Both the position numbers and the translations under genes were made by a program. A stretch of 64,000 nt of DNA from the NCBI RefSeq assembly GCF_900176635.1, contig NZ_FXLN01000004.1, forward strand, positions 682,001-746,000, written 5' to 3'. This document shows, piece by piece, positions 26,589 through 34,258 of the stretch. The notes under the pieces are model-generated. The model was given only the letters and a program-made list of their open reading frames with translations, ran no database searches and was not told where the DNA came from. Source of the DNA: Clostridium merdae. Its GTDB lineage: Bacteria; Bacillota; Clostridia; Oscillospirales; Acutalibacteraceae. Within the stretch, counting starts at the first letter, position 1, and each line of letters starts with the position of its first letter.

Positions 26589-27920
26589 GTGGCAGAACGA
26601 ATTACGCTTTCTTTCTTTTTATTTGGGCTGATTGCTTGTATTGTGAGTGGACTTCCCATCCTATTGGCTCTTACCTTTGGGCTGATTTGCTTTTTAGTGT
26701 ACGGATTAATAAAGAAAAACACACTCTTACAAATGGGAGCCATGATGCTGGACGGAATACGCGGAGCAAAAAATATTCTAATTATATTTGTATTGATAGG
26801 TATGATTACCTCTGTTTGGCGAATCTCCGGCACAATACCATACTTAATTTATCACGCCATTCAAATTCTAGACCCTACTTTATTTGTCTTGTACACCTTT
26901 CTATTATGTTGTATGATGTCTTTTCTGATGGGAACCTCTTTTGGAACAGCCGCAACCATGGGAGTTGTGTGCATGATGATTTCACGTTCCCTTCAGGTTG
27001 ACCCTGTTCTTTGCGGTGGTGCTATTTTAGCGGGCTCTTATTTTGGCGACCGCTGCTCCCCTATGTCCTCGAGTGCTTTATTGGTCAGCGAGCTAACTGG
27101 AACGGATATTTACGACAATATTCGCCGGATGTTTCAAACCTCTGTTGTTCCATTTGTGCTTTCCTGCCTATTCTATTTTTTTGCAAAGGGAACTACTTCT
27201 CAAACGGGTAATGTTGCTTCACTGAATTTGTTCCGCGAGAATTTTAATCTTTCTTTTATTGTAGTTTTACCTGCTCTTTTGATTATTCTATTATCCTTGT
27301 TTCGCGTACCAGTTAAAACAACAATGGTAATCAGCATTTTATTGGCGTGTTTGATTTGCCTTACCGTACAAAAAACACCCATAACAGAGCTGTTACCCAG
27401 TCTCTTACTGGGGTACCATTCTTCAAATACAGAGCTTGGGTCATTGTTAAACGGTGGCGGAATCCTTTCAATGGCAAAGGTAGCAGGAATCATTCTAATT
27501 TCCACCTCCTACTTTGGTATATTCAAAAAAACAGAGCTGCTTACAGAAATTCGCAAACTTGTAGAGGCATCTTCTTATAAAATCACACCGGTTGGCTCAG
27601 TCTTATTTACATCCGTGTTAATGAGTGCCATTAGCTGTAACCAAACGCTGGCAACCATGCTCACTTTTCAAATGTGTGATTCCATTGTACCCGACCGTAA
27701 AAAGCTTGCTCTTATTTTAGAAGATACGGTTATTGTCATTGCCCCCCTCATCCCTTGGAGCATAGCAGGCGGTATGCCACTCATGACCGTTGGAGCACCT
27801 ACTACCAGTATTTTATTTGCATTTTATCTTTTTCTACTACCCATATTTCATTTTGGGCTAGAATGGATAAAGAGCCGAAAAAAGATGGCATTTTTAACAG
27901 AAGAAGATTCGCAAAATTAG
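26589..27920 (+). CDS. NhaC-family Na+/H+ antiporter
   Basis: A 443-residue secondary transporter with about eleven membrane segments. The GTG at 26589 follows GTGGGGG by eight bases; earlier in-frame codons lack a site. NhaC-family signatures are MGTSFGTAATMG (first discontinuous helix) and AGSYFGDRCSPMSSSA, with a second repeat at SAISCNQTLATML. Members exchange Na+ for protons or malate for lactate; the substrate here is open. Control by the divergent LysR gene suggests an organic-acid-linked exchanger rather than a pure Na+ pump. Confidence 0.85.
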   Translation: MAERITLSFFLFGLIACIVSGLPILLALTFGLICFLVYGLIKKNTLLQMGAMMLDGIRGAKNILIIFVLIGMITSVWRISGTIPYLIYHAIQILDPTLFVLYTFLLCCMMSFLMGTSFGTAATMGVVCMMISRSLQVDPVLCGGAILAGSYFGDRCSPMSSSALLVSELTGTDIYDNIRRMFQTSVVPFVLSCLFYFFAKGTTSQTGNVASLNLFRENFNLSFIVVLPALLIILLSLFRVPVKTTMVISILLACLICLTVQKTPITELLPSLLLGYHSSNTELGSLLNGGGILSMAKVAGIILISTSYFGIFKKTELLTEIRKLVEASSYKITPVGSVLFTSVLMSAISCNQTLATMLTFQMCDSIVPDRKKLALILEDTVIVIAPLIPWSIAGGMPLMTVGAPTTSILFAFYLFLLPIFHFGLEWIKSRKKMAFLTEEDSQN

Positions 27921-27923
27921 ATT

Positions 27924-27971
27924 ACATACGGAAAGAGGAGATGGCGTAAGCCATCTCCTCTTTCCGTATGT
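27924..27971. terminator. 22-bp perfect palindrome between convergent genes
   Basis: ACATACGGAAAGAGGAGATG plus GC forms a perfect 22-bp stem around a GTAA loop, four bases after the antiporter stop and 30 bases from the bioB stop. There is no long T tract on either side, so it may stabilise both transcripts or stop them factor-dependently. Confidence 0.65.
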
Positions 27972-28004
27972 TGTGAGAGAACTCTTATTATTTCGATAAA
28001 ATGG

Positions 28005-28979
28005 TCATGCTCGAATCTGGCACTTTAGCTGAAAGCCCGCCTTAGCAAACATTTCAAAATCCTGCTTTACGGTATTGCCGGAGGTTGTTAGCATATTGCC
28101 AGTAATGGAGGCATTTGCTCCGGCATGTAACGCCAGTCTGCCGCAGTCCGTCATTGAGTTACGACCGCCGGCCAAACGAATATTTGCCGTAGGGTTAATA
28201 AAGCGGAACAATGCAATGGTACGCAGAATTTCGTCTTCCGGCAGCAAGGGTTGGTCTTGTAGCGGCGTGCCGGGAATCGCCATTAACACATTTACAGGGA
28301 TGGACTCAACACCTAAGTCGCGCAGCTCAAAGGCCATATCTAAGCGGTCGCTCATCTCTTCCCCCATACCAATAATTCCACCGCTGCATATTTCAAGACC
28401 CGCTTTTTGTGCGTCACGAATGGTCTTGATTTTATCATCGTATGTATGGGTGGTACAAACATGCGGAAAATAGCGACGAGAAGTTTCTAAGTTATTATGG
28501 ATACGGGTAATACCTGCTTCTTTTAATCGTAAAAATTGTTCGTGATTGATTAACCCATGAGAGGCACAGAGCTGAATGTCGGATTCCTCTCGGATTTTAG
28601 AATAAGCACGACATAAAACATCAATTTCCGCATCCGATACCCGCACGCCAGAGGTTACGACCGAAAAACGGTCAACACCCTGCTCCGCTGTTTGCAGGCC
28701 CTCTTCCACAATACGATCTACCGTCAGGAGCGAATATTCCTCCACTCCGGTTTTATGCCCACGAGCTTGGGAACAGTACCTACAGTTTTCGGTACACAAG
28801 CCACTTTTCCCATTTAAAATCAAGCAGGTATCCAGCACATTTCCATTTAAGGTTTCTCGAATTTGATTTGCCGCCTCACACAGCTCCTCTAAAGGCATTA
28901 TGAGCAATTCCTCAACACCGGAGCGATTAATTTTTTCCCCAGCAAGGATTTTTTCTTTCCAATCATGAACGATACTCAT
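28005..28979 (-). CDS. bioB: Biotin synthase
   Basis: A radical-SAM enzyme that inserts sulfur into dethiobiotin. Start at the ATG at 28979 behind AGGAGG. The 324-residue chain has the Cys62-x3-Cys66-x2-Cys69 cluster (LCTENCRYCSQ) for the SAM-bound [4Fe-4S] centre, the YNHNL-like pattern as IHNNLETS and SGGIIGMGE. No other biotin synthesis genes are near, so dethiobiotin may come from elsewhere. Control by BirA is strongly suggested by the operator over its promoter. Confidence 0.93.
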   Translation of the reverse strand: MSIVHDWKEKILAGEKINRSGVEELLIMPLEELCEAANQIRETLNGNVLDTCLILNGKSGLCTENCRYCSQARGHKTGVEEYSLLTVDRIVEEGLQTAEQGVDRFSVVTSGVRVSDAEIDVLCRAYSKIREESDIQLCASHGLINHEQFLRLKEAGITRIHNNLETSRRYFPHVCTTHTYDDKIKTIRDAQKAGLEICSGGIIGMGEEMSDRLDMAFELRDLGVESIPVNVLMAIPGTPLQDQPLLPEDEILRTIALFRFINPTANIRLAGGRNSMTDCGRLALHAGANASITGNMLTTSGNTVKQDFEMFAKAGFQLKCQIRA

Positions 28980-29101
28980 TAAAAGACTTCCTCCTAATAC
29001 TTGCGTATCTTTTTTCTTTGCCCATCCCAAAAAGAGAATGCTACATTTCCACTCTCTCTTTTTTGAGGGCTTTCGTAAGGCCGGCCAACCACGTTTGTTT
29101 T

Positions 29102-29130
29102 ATTGTATCAGGGAGGATTTATATTGTCAA
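29102..29130 (-). promoter_or_regulatory. Promoter of bioB
   Basis: Minus strand: consensus TTGACA, 17 bases, TACAAT. The -35 lies inside one half of the BirA-like site. Confidence 0.8.
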
Positions 29131-29156
29131 CCAATTTATTTTAAAATAGTTTACAA
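29124..29156 (-). promoter_or_regulatory. BirA operator over the bioB promoter
   Basis: TTGTCAACC and AGTTTACAA are separated by 15 bases. This fits the known BirA consensus TTGTAAACC-N14/15-GGTTTACAA with two mismatches. Biotinyl-AMP-loaded BirA bound here would cover the -35 and repress bioB. Confidence 0.8.
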
Positions 29157-29164
29157 TGGATAGG

Positions 29165-29193
29165 TGAAAAAAGCCCCCGATTAAATCGGAGGC
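29165..29193 (-). terminator. Terminator of ahpC-trxB unit
   Basis: On the minus strand GCCTCCGAT pairs with ATCGGGGGC, followed by TTTTTTCACC; it lies about 45 bases past the stop at 29240. Confidence 0.85.
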
Positions 29194-29239
29194 ATTTCTC
29201 TTTTATAAGAAAACCGTTCGTTTTTCACTAAGAATTAAT

Positions 29240-30916
29240 TTATCCCTCAATCACTTTTTTAAGAATTTGATCAAAGGTTTGAGAACCAAAGGTAGCCTGC
29301 TCATTATTATTTACAATCAGTGCCGGAACACTCATTATGCGGTATTTTTCTCGAATGTCTGGGAATAAAGCAACATCCAGCATTTCTGCCGTTACATTAC
29401 CACCGCTGGCAATCGCAATGGAATGTGCTGCCGCAACAACATCTGGGCAATAGGGGCACGCCAAAGTTACACCAACCTTTAAAACTGTGTTGGGTGGTAA
29501 CTGACGGATTTTTTCAACCTGCTCCGGAGTTAGCTTATCCTCGGCCGCCAAATGCAGAATCCCAAGTACAAACGAGTTTATCTCGTGTCCACCGGGAACT
29601 GCACTGAATTTAACTCCGCTGAATTGACCTACATCATTTAGAAAAGCGGCTACGGGAAAACGTTCAATTCCCAGCTTTTGCTCAATTTCTGGATTTTCAC
29701 CTTTTTGGTATACTTGCAGGTGAATATGGTCACTCAACGATTCAATTTCACGCAGAAAAACCTCCAACTCCAAAGACTTCTTGTTTGAGGAATCCACTAC
29801 CGTAACTATGGTCATGTCTTTTTTGAGCCGTTGGAATACTTGTGAAAGCTGACCCTTAAGTTCACCACTTAAATAATCACCATTCGGCGCCACAGGCTTT
29901 GCCGAGCCTTCTTTTTGCTCGGATGCCGGTGCTTCCTCAATGGTTACAGCATCCTCTTCAAACATGGGAATGCCAAGGCGTTCTTTTTCTTTGGTGACGT
30001 ATTTTTCAGCGGAGGTTGCCGCTACTGCACCGTCTGCTACCGCGGTTACTATTTGTCGAAGCAGCTTGGGGCGCAAATCACCTGCGGCAAAAACGCCTGG
30101 AATATTGGTGTGCATGGCTTCGTCTGTAAGAATATAGCCATCCTTATCCATCTCTACATGACCTTGAAAGAGTTCGGTAGCTGGGTCGTATCCTACAAAA
30201 ACAAAAACACCAAATGTTCCGTTTTCCCCAGCTTCGTATACTTCTGTTTCACCTGTTAGCTTGTTTTTAAAGTAGGCTCTACGAAGAAGCGAATCACCCT
30301 CTACCTTGTCGAGCAGTGTATTAAACTTTACGGTGATTTTGGGGTGTGCCAATGCCTTGTCTGCAACCGTTCTTGCACAACTAAAATCACTCCCGCGAAT
30401 CACAATAGTAACCGACTTTGCAAAACGGGTTAGGTAAATAGCTTCTTCTGCCGCAGCAAAGCCACCGCCAATTACAAAAATATCGAGCCCACTAAAGAAC
30501 TCACCGTCACAGGTTGCACAATACGCAACTCCGTGGCCGCTGTACTGCTCTTCCCCATCAAACCCGCCTTTGCGGGGAGATGCACCGGTGGCAATAATGA
30601 CCGAGCGGCTTTGGTACGTTCTAGAGGAAGCGTAGAGCGTTTTAATCTCTCCGGAAAAATCCACACGCTCAATTTCCGCTGTTTCAATCTTCACGCCAAA
30701 ATCACGAACATGGTTCTTCATTTCTTCTACAAGCTCGGGGCCTCCCGTTTTGCGGATGCCGGGGTAGTTTACAACCTCGGCAGTGTTCCCTACCTGACCG
30801 CCCGGGTTACTTTTTTCTAAAATAAGTGTTTTGAGCTTTGCGCGGCCTGCATAGACTCCCGCCGCTAATCCGGCGCTGCCAGCGCCGATAATTATTAAAT
30901 CATAAATCGGATTCAT
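29240..30916 (-). CDS. AhpF-like NAD(P)H:peroxiredoxin reductase (TrxR plus C-terminal redox domain)
   Basis: Reduces the adjacent peroxiredoxin, by inference. Residues 1-310 are a thioredoxin-reductase flavoprotein: FAD site GAGSAG (11-16), redox pair CATC (133-136), nucleotide site VIGGGFAAAEEA and FAAGDLRPK. An acidic linker (about 315-355) leads to a tandem thioredoxin-fold domain (about 356-558) with CPYC (487-490) and a cis-Pro VPAL, as in the N-terminal domain of AhpF. Classical AhpF has this domain first; here it is last. ATG behind AAGGGGAG, 64 bases after ahpC. Confidence 0.9.
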   Translation of the reverse strand: MNPIYDLIIIGAGSAGLAAGVYAGRAKLKTLILEKSNPGGQVGNTAEVVNYPGIRKTGGPELVEEMKNHVRDFGVKIETAEIERVDFSGEIKTLYASSRTYQSRSVIIATGASPRKGGFDGEEQYSGHGVAYCATCDGEFFSGLDIFVIGGGFAAAEEAIYLTRFAKSVTIVIRGSDFSCARTVADKALAHPKITVKFNTLLDKVEGDSLLRRAYFKNKLTGETEVYEAGENGTFGVFVFVGYDPATELFQGHVEMDKDGYILTDEAMHTNIPGVFAAGDLRPKLLRQIVTAVADGAVAATSAEKYVTKEKERLGIPMFEEDAVTIEEAPASEQKEGSAKPVAPNGDYLSGELKGQLSQVFQRLKKDMTIVTVVDSSNKKSLELEVFLREIESLSDHIHLQVYQKGENPEIEQKLGIERFPVAAFLNDVGQFSGVKFSAVPGGHEINSFVLGILHLAAEDKLTPEQVEKIRQLPPNTVLKVGVTLACPYCPDVVAAAHSIAIASGGNVTAEMLDVALFPDIREKYRIMSVPALIVNNNEQATFGSQTFDQILKKVIEG

Positions 30917-30934
30917 GTTGTAATACTCCCCTTT

Positions 30935-30967
30935 TAAAAAAGGCCGCCGCCAATACGGCAGCGGCCC
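30935..30967 (-). terminator. Terminator between ahpC and its reductase
   Basis: On the minus strand GGCCGCTGCC pairs with GGCGGCGGCC (loop GTATT) and is followed by TTTTTT. It would let ahpC be expressed well above the downstream reductase from one promoter. Confidence 0.85.
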
Positions 30968-30980
30968 AAATTGTTCAAAA

Positions 30981-31547
30981 TTACAGCTTACCTACCAAGT
31001 TTAAGCTGGGAGAAAGAGTCTCTTCACCGGGCTTCCATTTGGCCGGGCAAACCTGATCGCCATGCTTGTCTACAAACTGAGCTGCATGCACCTTGCGCAA
31101 AAGCTCTTCTGCATTACGGCCGATTCCCAAATCATTTACCTCATAAGCAACAATTTTACCCTGCGGGTTTACAATAAAGGTACCACGCAGTGCCAAGCCA
31201 GCAGACTCTACATAAATACCCAGCTCCTTTGAGAGCACGCCGGCACGGTCTGCCAGCATGGGGTATTTAATCTTTTGGATGGTCTCAGACGCATCTGCCC
31301 AAGCTTTATGAACAAACTGGCTGTCGGTTGAAACGGAATAAATCTCTGCGCCAATTTTCTGGAATTCACTATAATAATCTGCAAGGTCGCCTAATTCAGT
31401 GGGGCAAACGAAAGAAAAATCAGCGGGATAGAAAAACAGAATGTTCCACTTGCCTTCCAAATCCTCACGAGTTACCTCTTTTAGCTCACCCTGATGATAC
31501 GCCTGCAGTTTAAAATCCGGTAGTTCACGTCCAATTAAGTTTGTCAT
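30981..31547 (-). CDS. ahpC: Alkyl hydroperoxide reductase subunit C (2-Cys peroxiredoxin)
   Basis: Reduces H2O2 and organic peroxides. The 188-residue AhpC1-type peroxiredoxin has the peroxidatic Cys48 in FSFVCPTEL and the resolving Cys167 in VCPAKW, with the GTFIVNPQG and YPADFSF segments expected. ATG behind AGGAGG. Paired with the AhpF-like reductase downstream, past a partial terminator. Confidence 0.96.
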   Translation of the reverse strand: MTNLIGRELPDFKLQAYHQGELKEVTREDLEGKWNILFFYPADFSFVCPTELGDLADYYSEFQKIGAEIYSVSTDSQFVHKAWADASETIQKIKYPMLADRAGVLSKELGIYVESAGLALRGTFIVNPQGKIVAYEVNDLGIGRNAEELLRKVHAAQFVDKHGDQVCPAKWKPGEETLSPSLNLVGKL

Positions 31548-31618
31548 ATTAAATTACCTCCTAATACGTATCATAAATTTTTGTAACCGTATTAAACCGT
31601 TACTCTTTACTAACACCT

Positions 31619-31647
31619 ATTATACAGGAAGCTTTTTTGAATTTCAA
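31619..31647 (-). promoter_or_regulatory. Promoter of ahpC
   Basis: Minus strand: TTGAAA, 17 bases, TATAAT, about 70 bases before the ahpC ATG. Confidence 0.8.
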
Positions 31648-31655
31648 TAGATTTT

Positions 31656-31670
31656 TAAGAATAATTATCA
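31656..31670 (-). promoter_or_regulatory. Possible PerR box upstream of ahpC
   Basis: TGATAATTATTCTTA matches the Per-box TTATAATNATTATAA at about 11 of 14 fixed positions. It lies just upstream of the -35. AT-richness makes chance matches likely, so this is weak. Confidence 0.4.
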
Positions 31671-31793
31671 ATTTTAAAATATTTTACAAATTAATTCCTA
31701 TTTTCTTCACAAACTTTAGTTTTACTAACTTTTTATAAATCTGTTATCCCCTACTGAACTTACCATATACATTTAACGTTTATTCTAGCTAGG

Positions 31794-32657
31794 TTAATTT
31801 AAGATTACGTTTGCTAAGTGCTCGCCAAGCTTTGCTGCCTCAGCAATTGGTGCATTCATTTGCTTTTTTACGCTTTGTTTGCCATCGTTGTAAAAACCAG
31901 TTAATACAATCTCATTCTCTTCTATTTTTGCAAATGCAGCAATAGGATCCGCACCTGGATTTTTAAACTGTTTTAAAAATGCCAGTTCCGCCTTTGCACA
32001 GCAGCGGCTTTCAAAATCATCCACTCCCGAAAGACAATAGTGTGGTTCACCAATTCTTGTTACTATGGCAAAGATCCCTTGCCCCGCCGCAGGAACAATC
32101 TCTTGCTCTGTAAAAATTCGCCCGCTACGGTTACGTAAGCCTAACAGAAACAGCTCATCACACGGTAAAATCAGAGCAGAATAATCCCCTCTGTCTAATC
32201 GTTTCAGCCGGCTATGTACATCTCCGCGAATCGGTGCAATGTCGTAACGTGGGTAGAACGAGCCTACCTGAACTCTCCTATGGACTCCTGACACACCAAT
32301 TGGTCTGTCTAACTCCGGCTGTTGTGCTCCAATGGGAAGAACTAGAGTGTGTTTAACGTTTAGGCGTGTACAATACGCCGCAATCTTTAACCCCGGTGCG
32401 AGATTATGCTGTAACTCTGCTAAATCATATACTACTTGGTCAATTCTTTTTTCTAAAAGAGCACGCTGTAATACGCAAATTGGCTTTTCTTCCACGGGGG
32501 GTTGCCCCGTCTGCTCCTGCACTGGTTCCTCCGCCGCTGAGATAGGCATCAAATCGAGCTGGCATGCTGAATCCGCTCTTTTTATATCCTGCATAATGCG
32601 TCTTGTATGAATGATTGCAAGTTTATCTTCGTGGCAACCAATCCTTATTCTTTCCAT
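31794..32657 (-). CDS. Hydroxymethylbilane synthase-like protein lacking the cofactor Cys
   Basis: A 287-residue relative of HemC. The fold markers are there: RIGCHEDKLAIIHT at the start, SGVHRRVQV, IRGDVHSRLKRLDRGDYSALILP and VPAAGQGIFAI. Key catalytic positions are not: the VHSxKD loop reads VYDLAE (catalytic Asp aligns with Glu81, Lys with Ala80), and the GGCxVPI loop that carries the dipyrromethane cofactor reads NPGADPI, with Gly235 at the Cys position. A Pro/Glu/Gln insert lies at about 43-58. No other haem genes are near. Probably not a normal porphobilinogen deaminase; role unknown. ATG at 32657, GGGAGG upstream. Confidence 0.75.
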   Translation of the reverse strand: MERIRIGCHEDKLAIIHTRRIMQDIKRADSACQLDLMPISAAEEPVQEQTGQPPVEEKPICVLQRALLEKRIDQVVYDLAELQHNLAPGLKIAAYCTRLNVKHTLVLPIGAQQPELDRPIGVSGVHRRVQVGSFYPRYDIAPIRGDVHSRLKRLDRGDYSALILPCDELFLLGLRNRSGRIFTEQEIVPAAGQGIFAIVTRIGEPHYCLSGVDDFESRCCAKAELAFLKQFKNPGADPIAAFAKIEENEIVLTGFYNDGKQSVKKQMNAPIAEAAKLGEHLANVILN

Positions 32658-32768
32658 CTGCAACCTCCCATCTTTGCAGTTTGTTTTCTAGCCATCTCTT
32701 TTCATACTTGGCTAATTTCCCTCACCTCAAAGCAGTGTGGACAGTATTTCTAACGATAGTAAAGAGAT

Positions 32769-32802
32769 AAAAAAACACCCGCAAGGTACTTTGCCCGCGA
32801 GT
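32769..32802 (-). terminator. Intrinsic terminator inside the leader of the HemC-like gene
   Basis: On the minus strand ACTCGCGGG pairs with CCTTGCGGGT (including G-U pairs) and is followed by TGTTTTTTT. It stands about 110 bases before the ATG, so it can end a short RNA or attenuate the gene. Confidence 0.6.
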
Positions 32803-32915
32803 CGCATTTTTCCTATGAGGTCTCTCTCAATCTTGTTTTAATCCACCCTCATTATTTGCTCGTTTTCTTGATAAAAACGAGACAAACAGAACCGTTTTAG
32901 GCGAGGATCACCTTG
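32769..32915 (-). ncRNA. Structured leader or small RNA, no family recognised
   Basis: From the promoter at 32922-32950 the transcript of ~147 nt to the terminator can form three helices: CAAGGT near the 5' end with ACCTTG near the 3' end, CTCGTTTT with AAAACGAG, and ATGAGG with CCTCAT. The 5'-3' helix uses bases of the terminator's 3' arm, so the two are exclusive, as in a riboswitch or attenuator. It does not contain a T-box or any riboswitch core I know; a 6S-like RNA is the other option. Confidence 0.45.
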
Positions 32916-32921
32916 ATTTTG

Positions 32922-32950
32922 ATTGTACTGGAAGAGATTGGAAAAGTCAA
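32922..32950 (-). promoter_or_regulatory. Promoter of the HemC-like leader transcript
   Basis: Minus strand: TTGACT, 17 bases, TACAAT. Confidence 0.75.
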
Positions 32951-33001
32951 GCACAGCATACTCTGGCCATTCGAAAACCCATTTATTTACATAAATTTTT
33001 C

Positions 33002-33030
33002 TTGACTTTTTCGTTGAATTGGAATAGGAT
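33002..33030 (+). promoter_or_regulatory. Promoter of the fatty-acid operon
   Basis: TTGACT, 17 bases, TAGGAT, 73 bases before the acpP start. It is divergent from the HemC-like leader promoter. Confidence 0.65.
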
Positions 33031-33033
33031 GAG

Positions 33034-33049
33034 ATTAAAATTTTTTAAT
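33034..33049 (+). promoter_or_regulatory. AT-rich inverted repeat at the fatty-acid operon start site
   Basis: ATTAAAA and TTTTAAT with two bases between sit directly after the -10, where a repressor such as the MarR protein at the end of the operon could bind. It does not match the streptococcal FabT site well. Confidence 0.35.
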
Positions 33050-33102
33050 TAAATATTTTTAAGTATTTTTCACCAAAGCGCTCAGAGAAGAGGTTCAAAA
33101 TC

Positions 33103-33339
33103 GTGATTTTCGAAGAAATCAGAGATTTAATTGCCAATAGAACAACCCTTAGTGTAATTGTAATTACCATGCAGGCCTCATTAAAAGATGACCTTAATCT
33201 CGATTCTTTTGACCTTGCAGAACTGGCTATGGAATTAGAAGACACATTTGAAGTAACAATATTAGACGAACAACTTGTCCGCTTTCAAACAGTAAGCGAT
33301 ATTGTTGCATTTATAGAACAACAGAGCAACCAAAAATGA
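33103..33339 (+). CDS. acpP: Acyl carrier protein
   Basis: A 78-residue ACP; the phosphopantetheine arm attaches at Ser35 in LDSFDLAEL. It is a little divergent from housekeeping ACPs (N-terminal ANRTTLSVIV), but its place at the head of the fab operon supports a fatty-acid role. GTG start, AGAGG nine bases upstream. Confidence 0.92.
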   Translation: MIFEEIRDLIANRTTLSVIVITMQASLKDDLNLDSFDLAELAMELEDTFEVTILDEQLVRFQTVSDIVAFIEQQSNQK

Positions 33340-33379
33340 ACAGATGGACATTGTTTTACGTAAAAGAAAGGAATATGCC

Positions 33380-34258
33380 ATGAATAACCCTTCCTCACAC
33401 CCAAAGATGACGTTATTTTCAATGCTTCGCCTTCCAACGCAAAAGACCCGTAAGGAGTCTAGCGACAAAGAGGTGCTGGGCTATACGGCTTGCCCAAGCT
33501 GCAAAAAAGATATTTCACGGGCACAATTAGCAGAAAAGCAAATGGTTTGCCCCTTGTGCGGGCATCACCTACCTATTTCCGCCCAAGAACGCCTAAACTT
33601 GATTGCTGACCCCGGTACGCTGAATATGCTTGATCTTCCCGCATGCCCAGAAAACCCCTTGAACTTTCCCGGTTACCCGGAAAAGCTCGAAGAAAACCGG
33701 CAAAAAACAGGGTTAGCGGATGCCGCTTTATTTGCCTCATTAGAGATTCATTCGCAGCCTGCTGTTGTGGCAGTGCTCGACAGTCGCTTTTTTATGGGAA
33801 GCATGGGAGTACAAGTTGGGGAAATTATTACAAGTGCCGTTGAGTACGCGCTTGCAAATCACCTTCCCTTAGTCATTTTCAGTGCGAGCGGCGGCGCCAG
33901 AATGCAGGAGGGAATCCTTTCTTTAATGCAAATGGCCAAAACCAGTGCTGCGTTGGCACGGTTTGCAAAAGAAGGCGGTTTATATATCTCTTACCTAACA
34001 CACCCCACAACCGGCGGTGTTAGCGCAAGCTTTGCCGGCCTTGGCGATATTACTCTTGCAGAGCCTGGTGCTCTCATTGGTTTTGCCGGCCCACGCGTAA
34101 TTGAGCAGACCATCCGCCAAAAGCTGCCCGAGGGCTTTCAGCGCGCTGAATTTCAGGAGGAGCACGGCTTTGTAGACCGTATTGTTCCCCGAGGAGAAAT
34201 GAAGTCTACCTTAGGCTTTCTTCTTCAGATTCACCAAAAAGGAGGAATGCCTGCATGA
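33380..34258 (+). CDS. accD: Acetyl-CoA carboxylase carboxyltransferase subunit beta
   Basis: Forms, with AccA, the carboxyltransferase that makes malonyl-CoA. The ATG at 33380 with AAAGGA seven bases upstream is chosen over an upstream in-frame ATG without a site. 292 residues; the zinc ribbon is Cys38, Cys41, Cys57, Cys60, then a crotonase fold with ASGGARMQEG and THPTTGGVSASF. AccB and AccC are not in this operon. The stop overlaps the accA start. Confidence 0.95.
   Translation: MNNPSSHPKMTLFSMLRLPTQKTRKESSDKEVLGYTACPSCKKDISRAQLAEKQMVCPLCGHHLPISAQERLNLIADPGTLNMLDLPACPENPLNFPGYPEKLEENRQKTGLADAALFASLEIHSQPAVVAVLDSRFFMGSMGVQVGEIITSAVEYALANHLPLVIFSASGGARMQEGILSLMQMAKTSAALARFAKEGGLYISYLTHPTTGGVSASFAGLGDITLAEPGALIGFAGPRVIEQTIRQKLPEGFQRAEFQEEHGFVDRIVPRGEMKSTLGFLLQIHQKGGMPA

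Noticed and set aside
32815..32860. T-box riboswitch because of AGGGTGG on the minus strand
   Set aside because: The bases after it (ATTAAAAC) do not continue as NACCGCG, and no specifier stem or AGTA bulge was found upstream.
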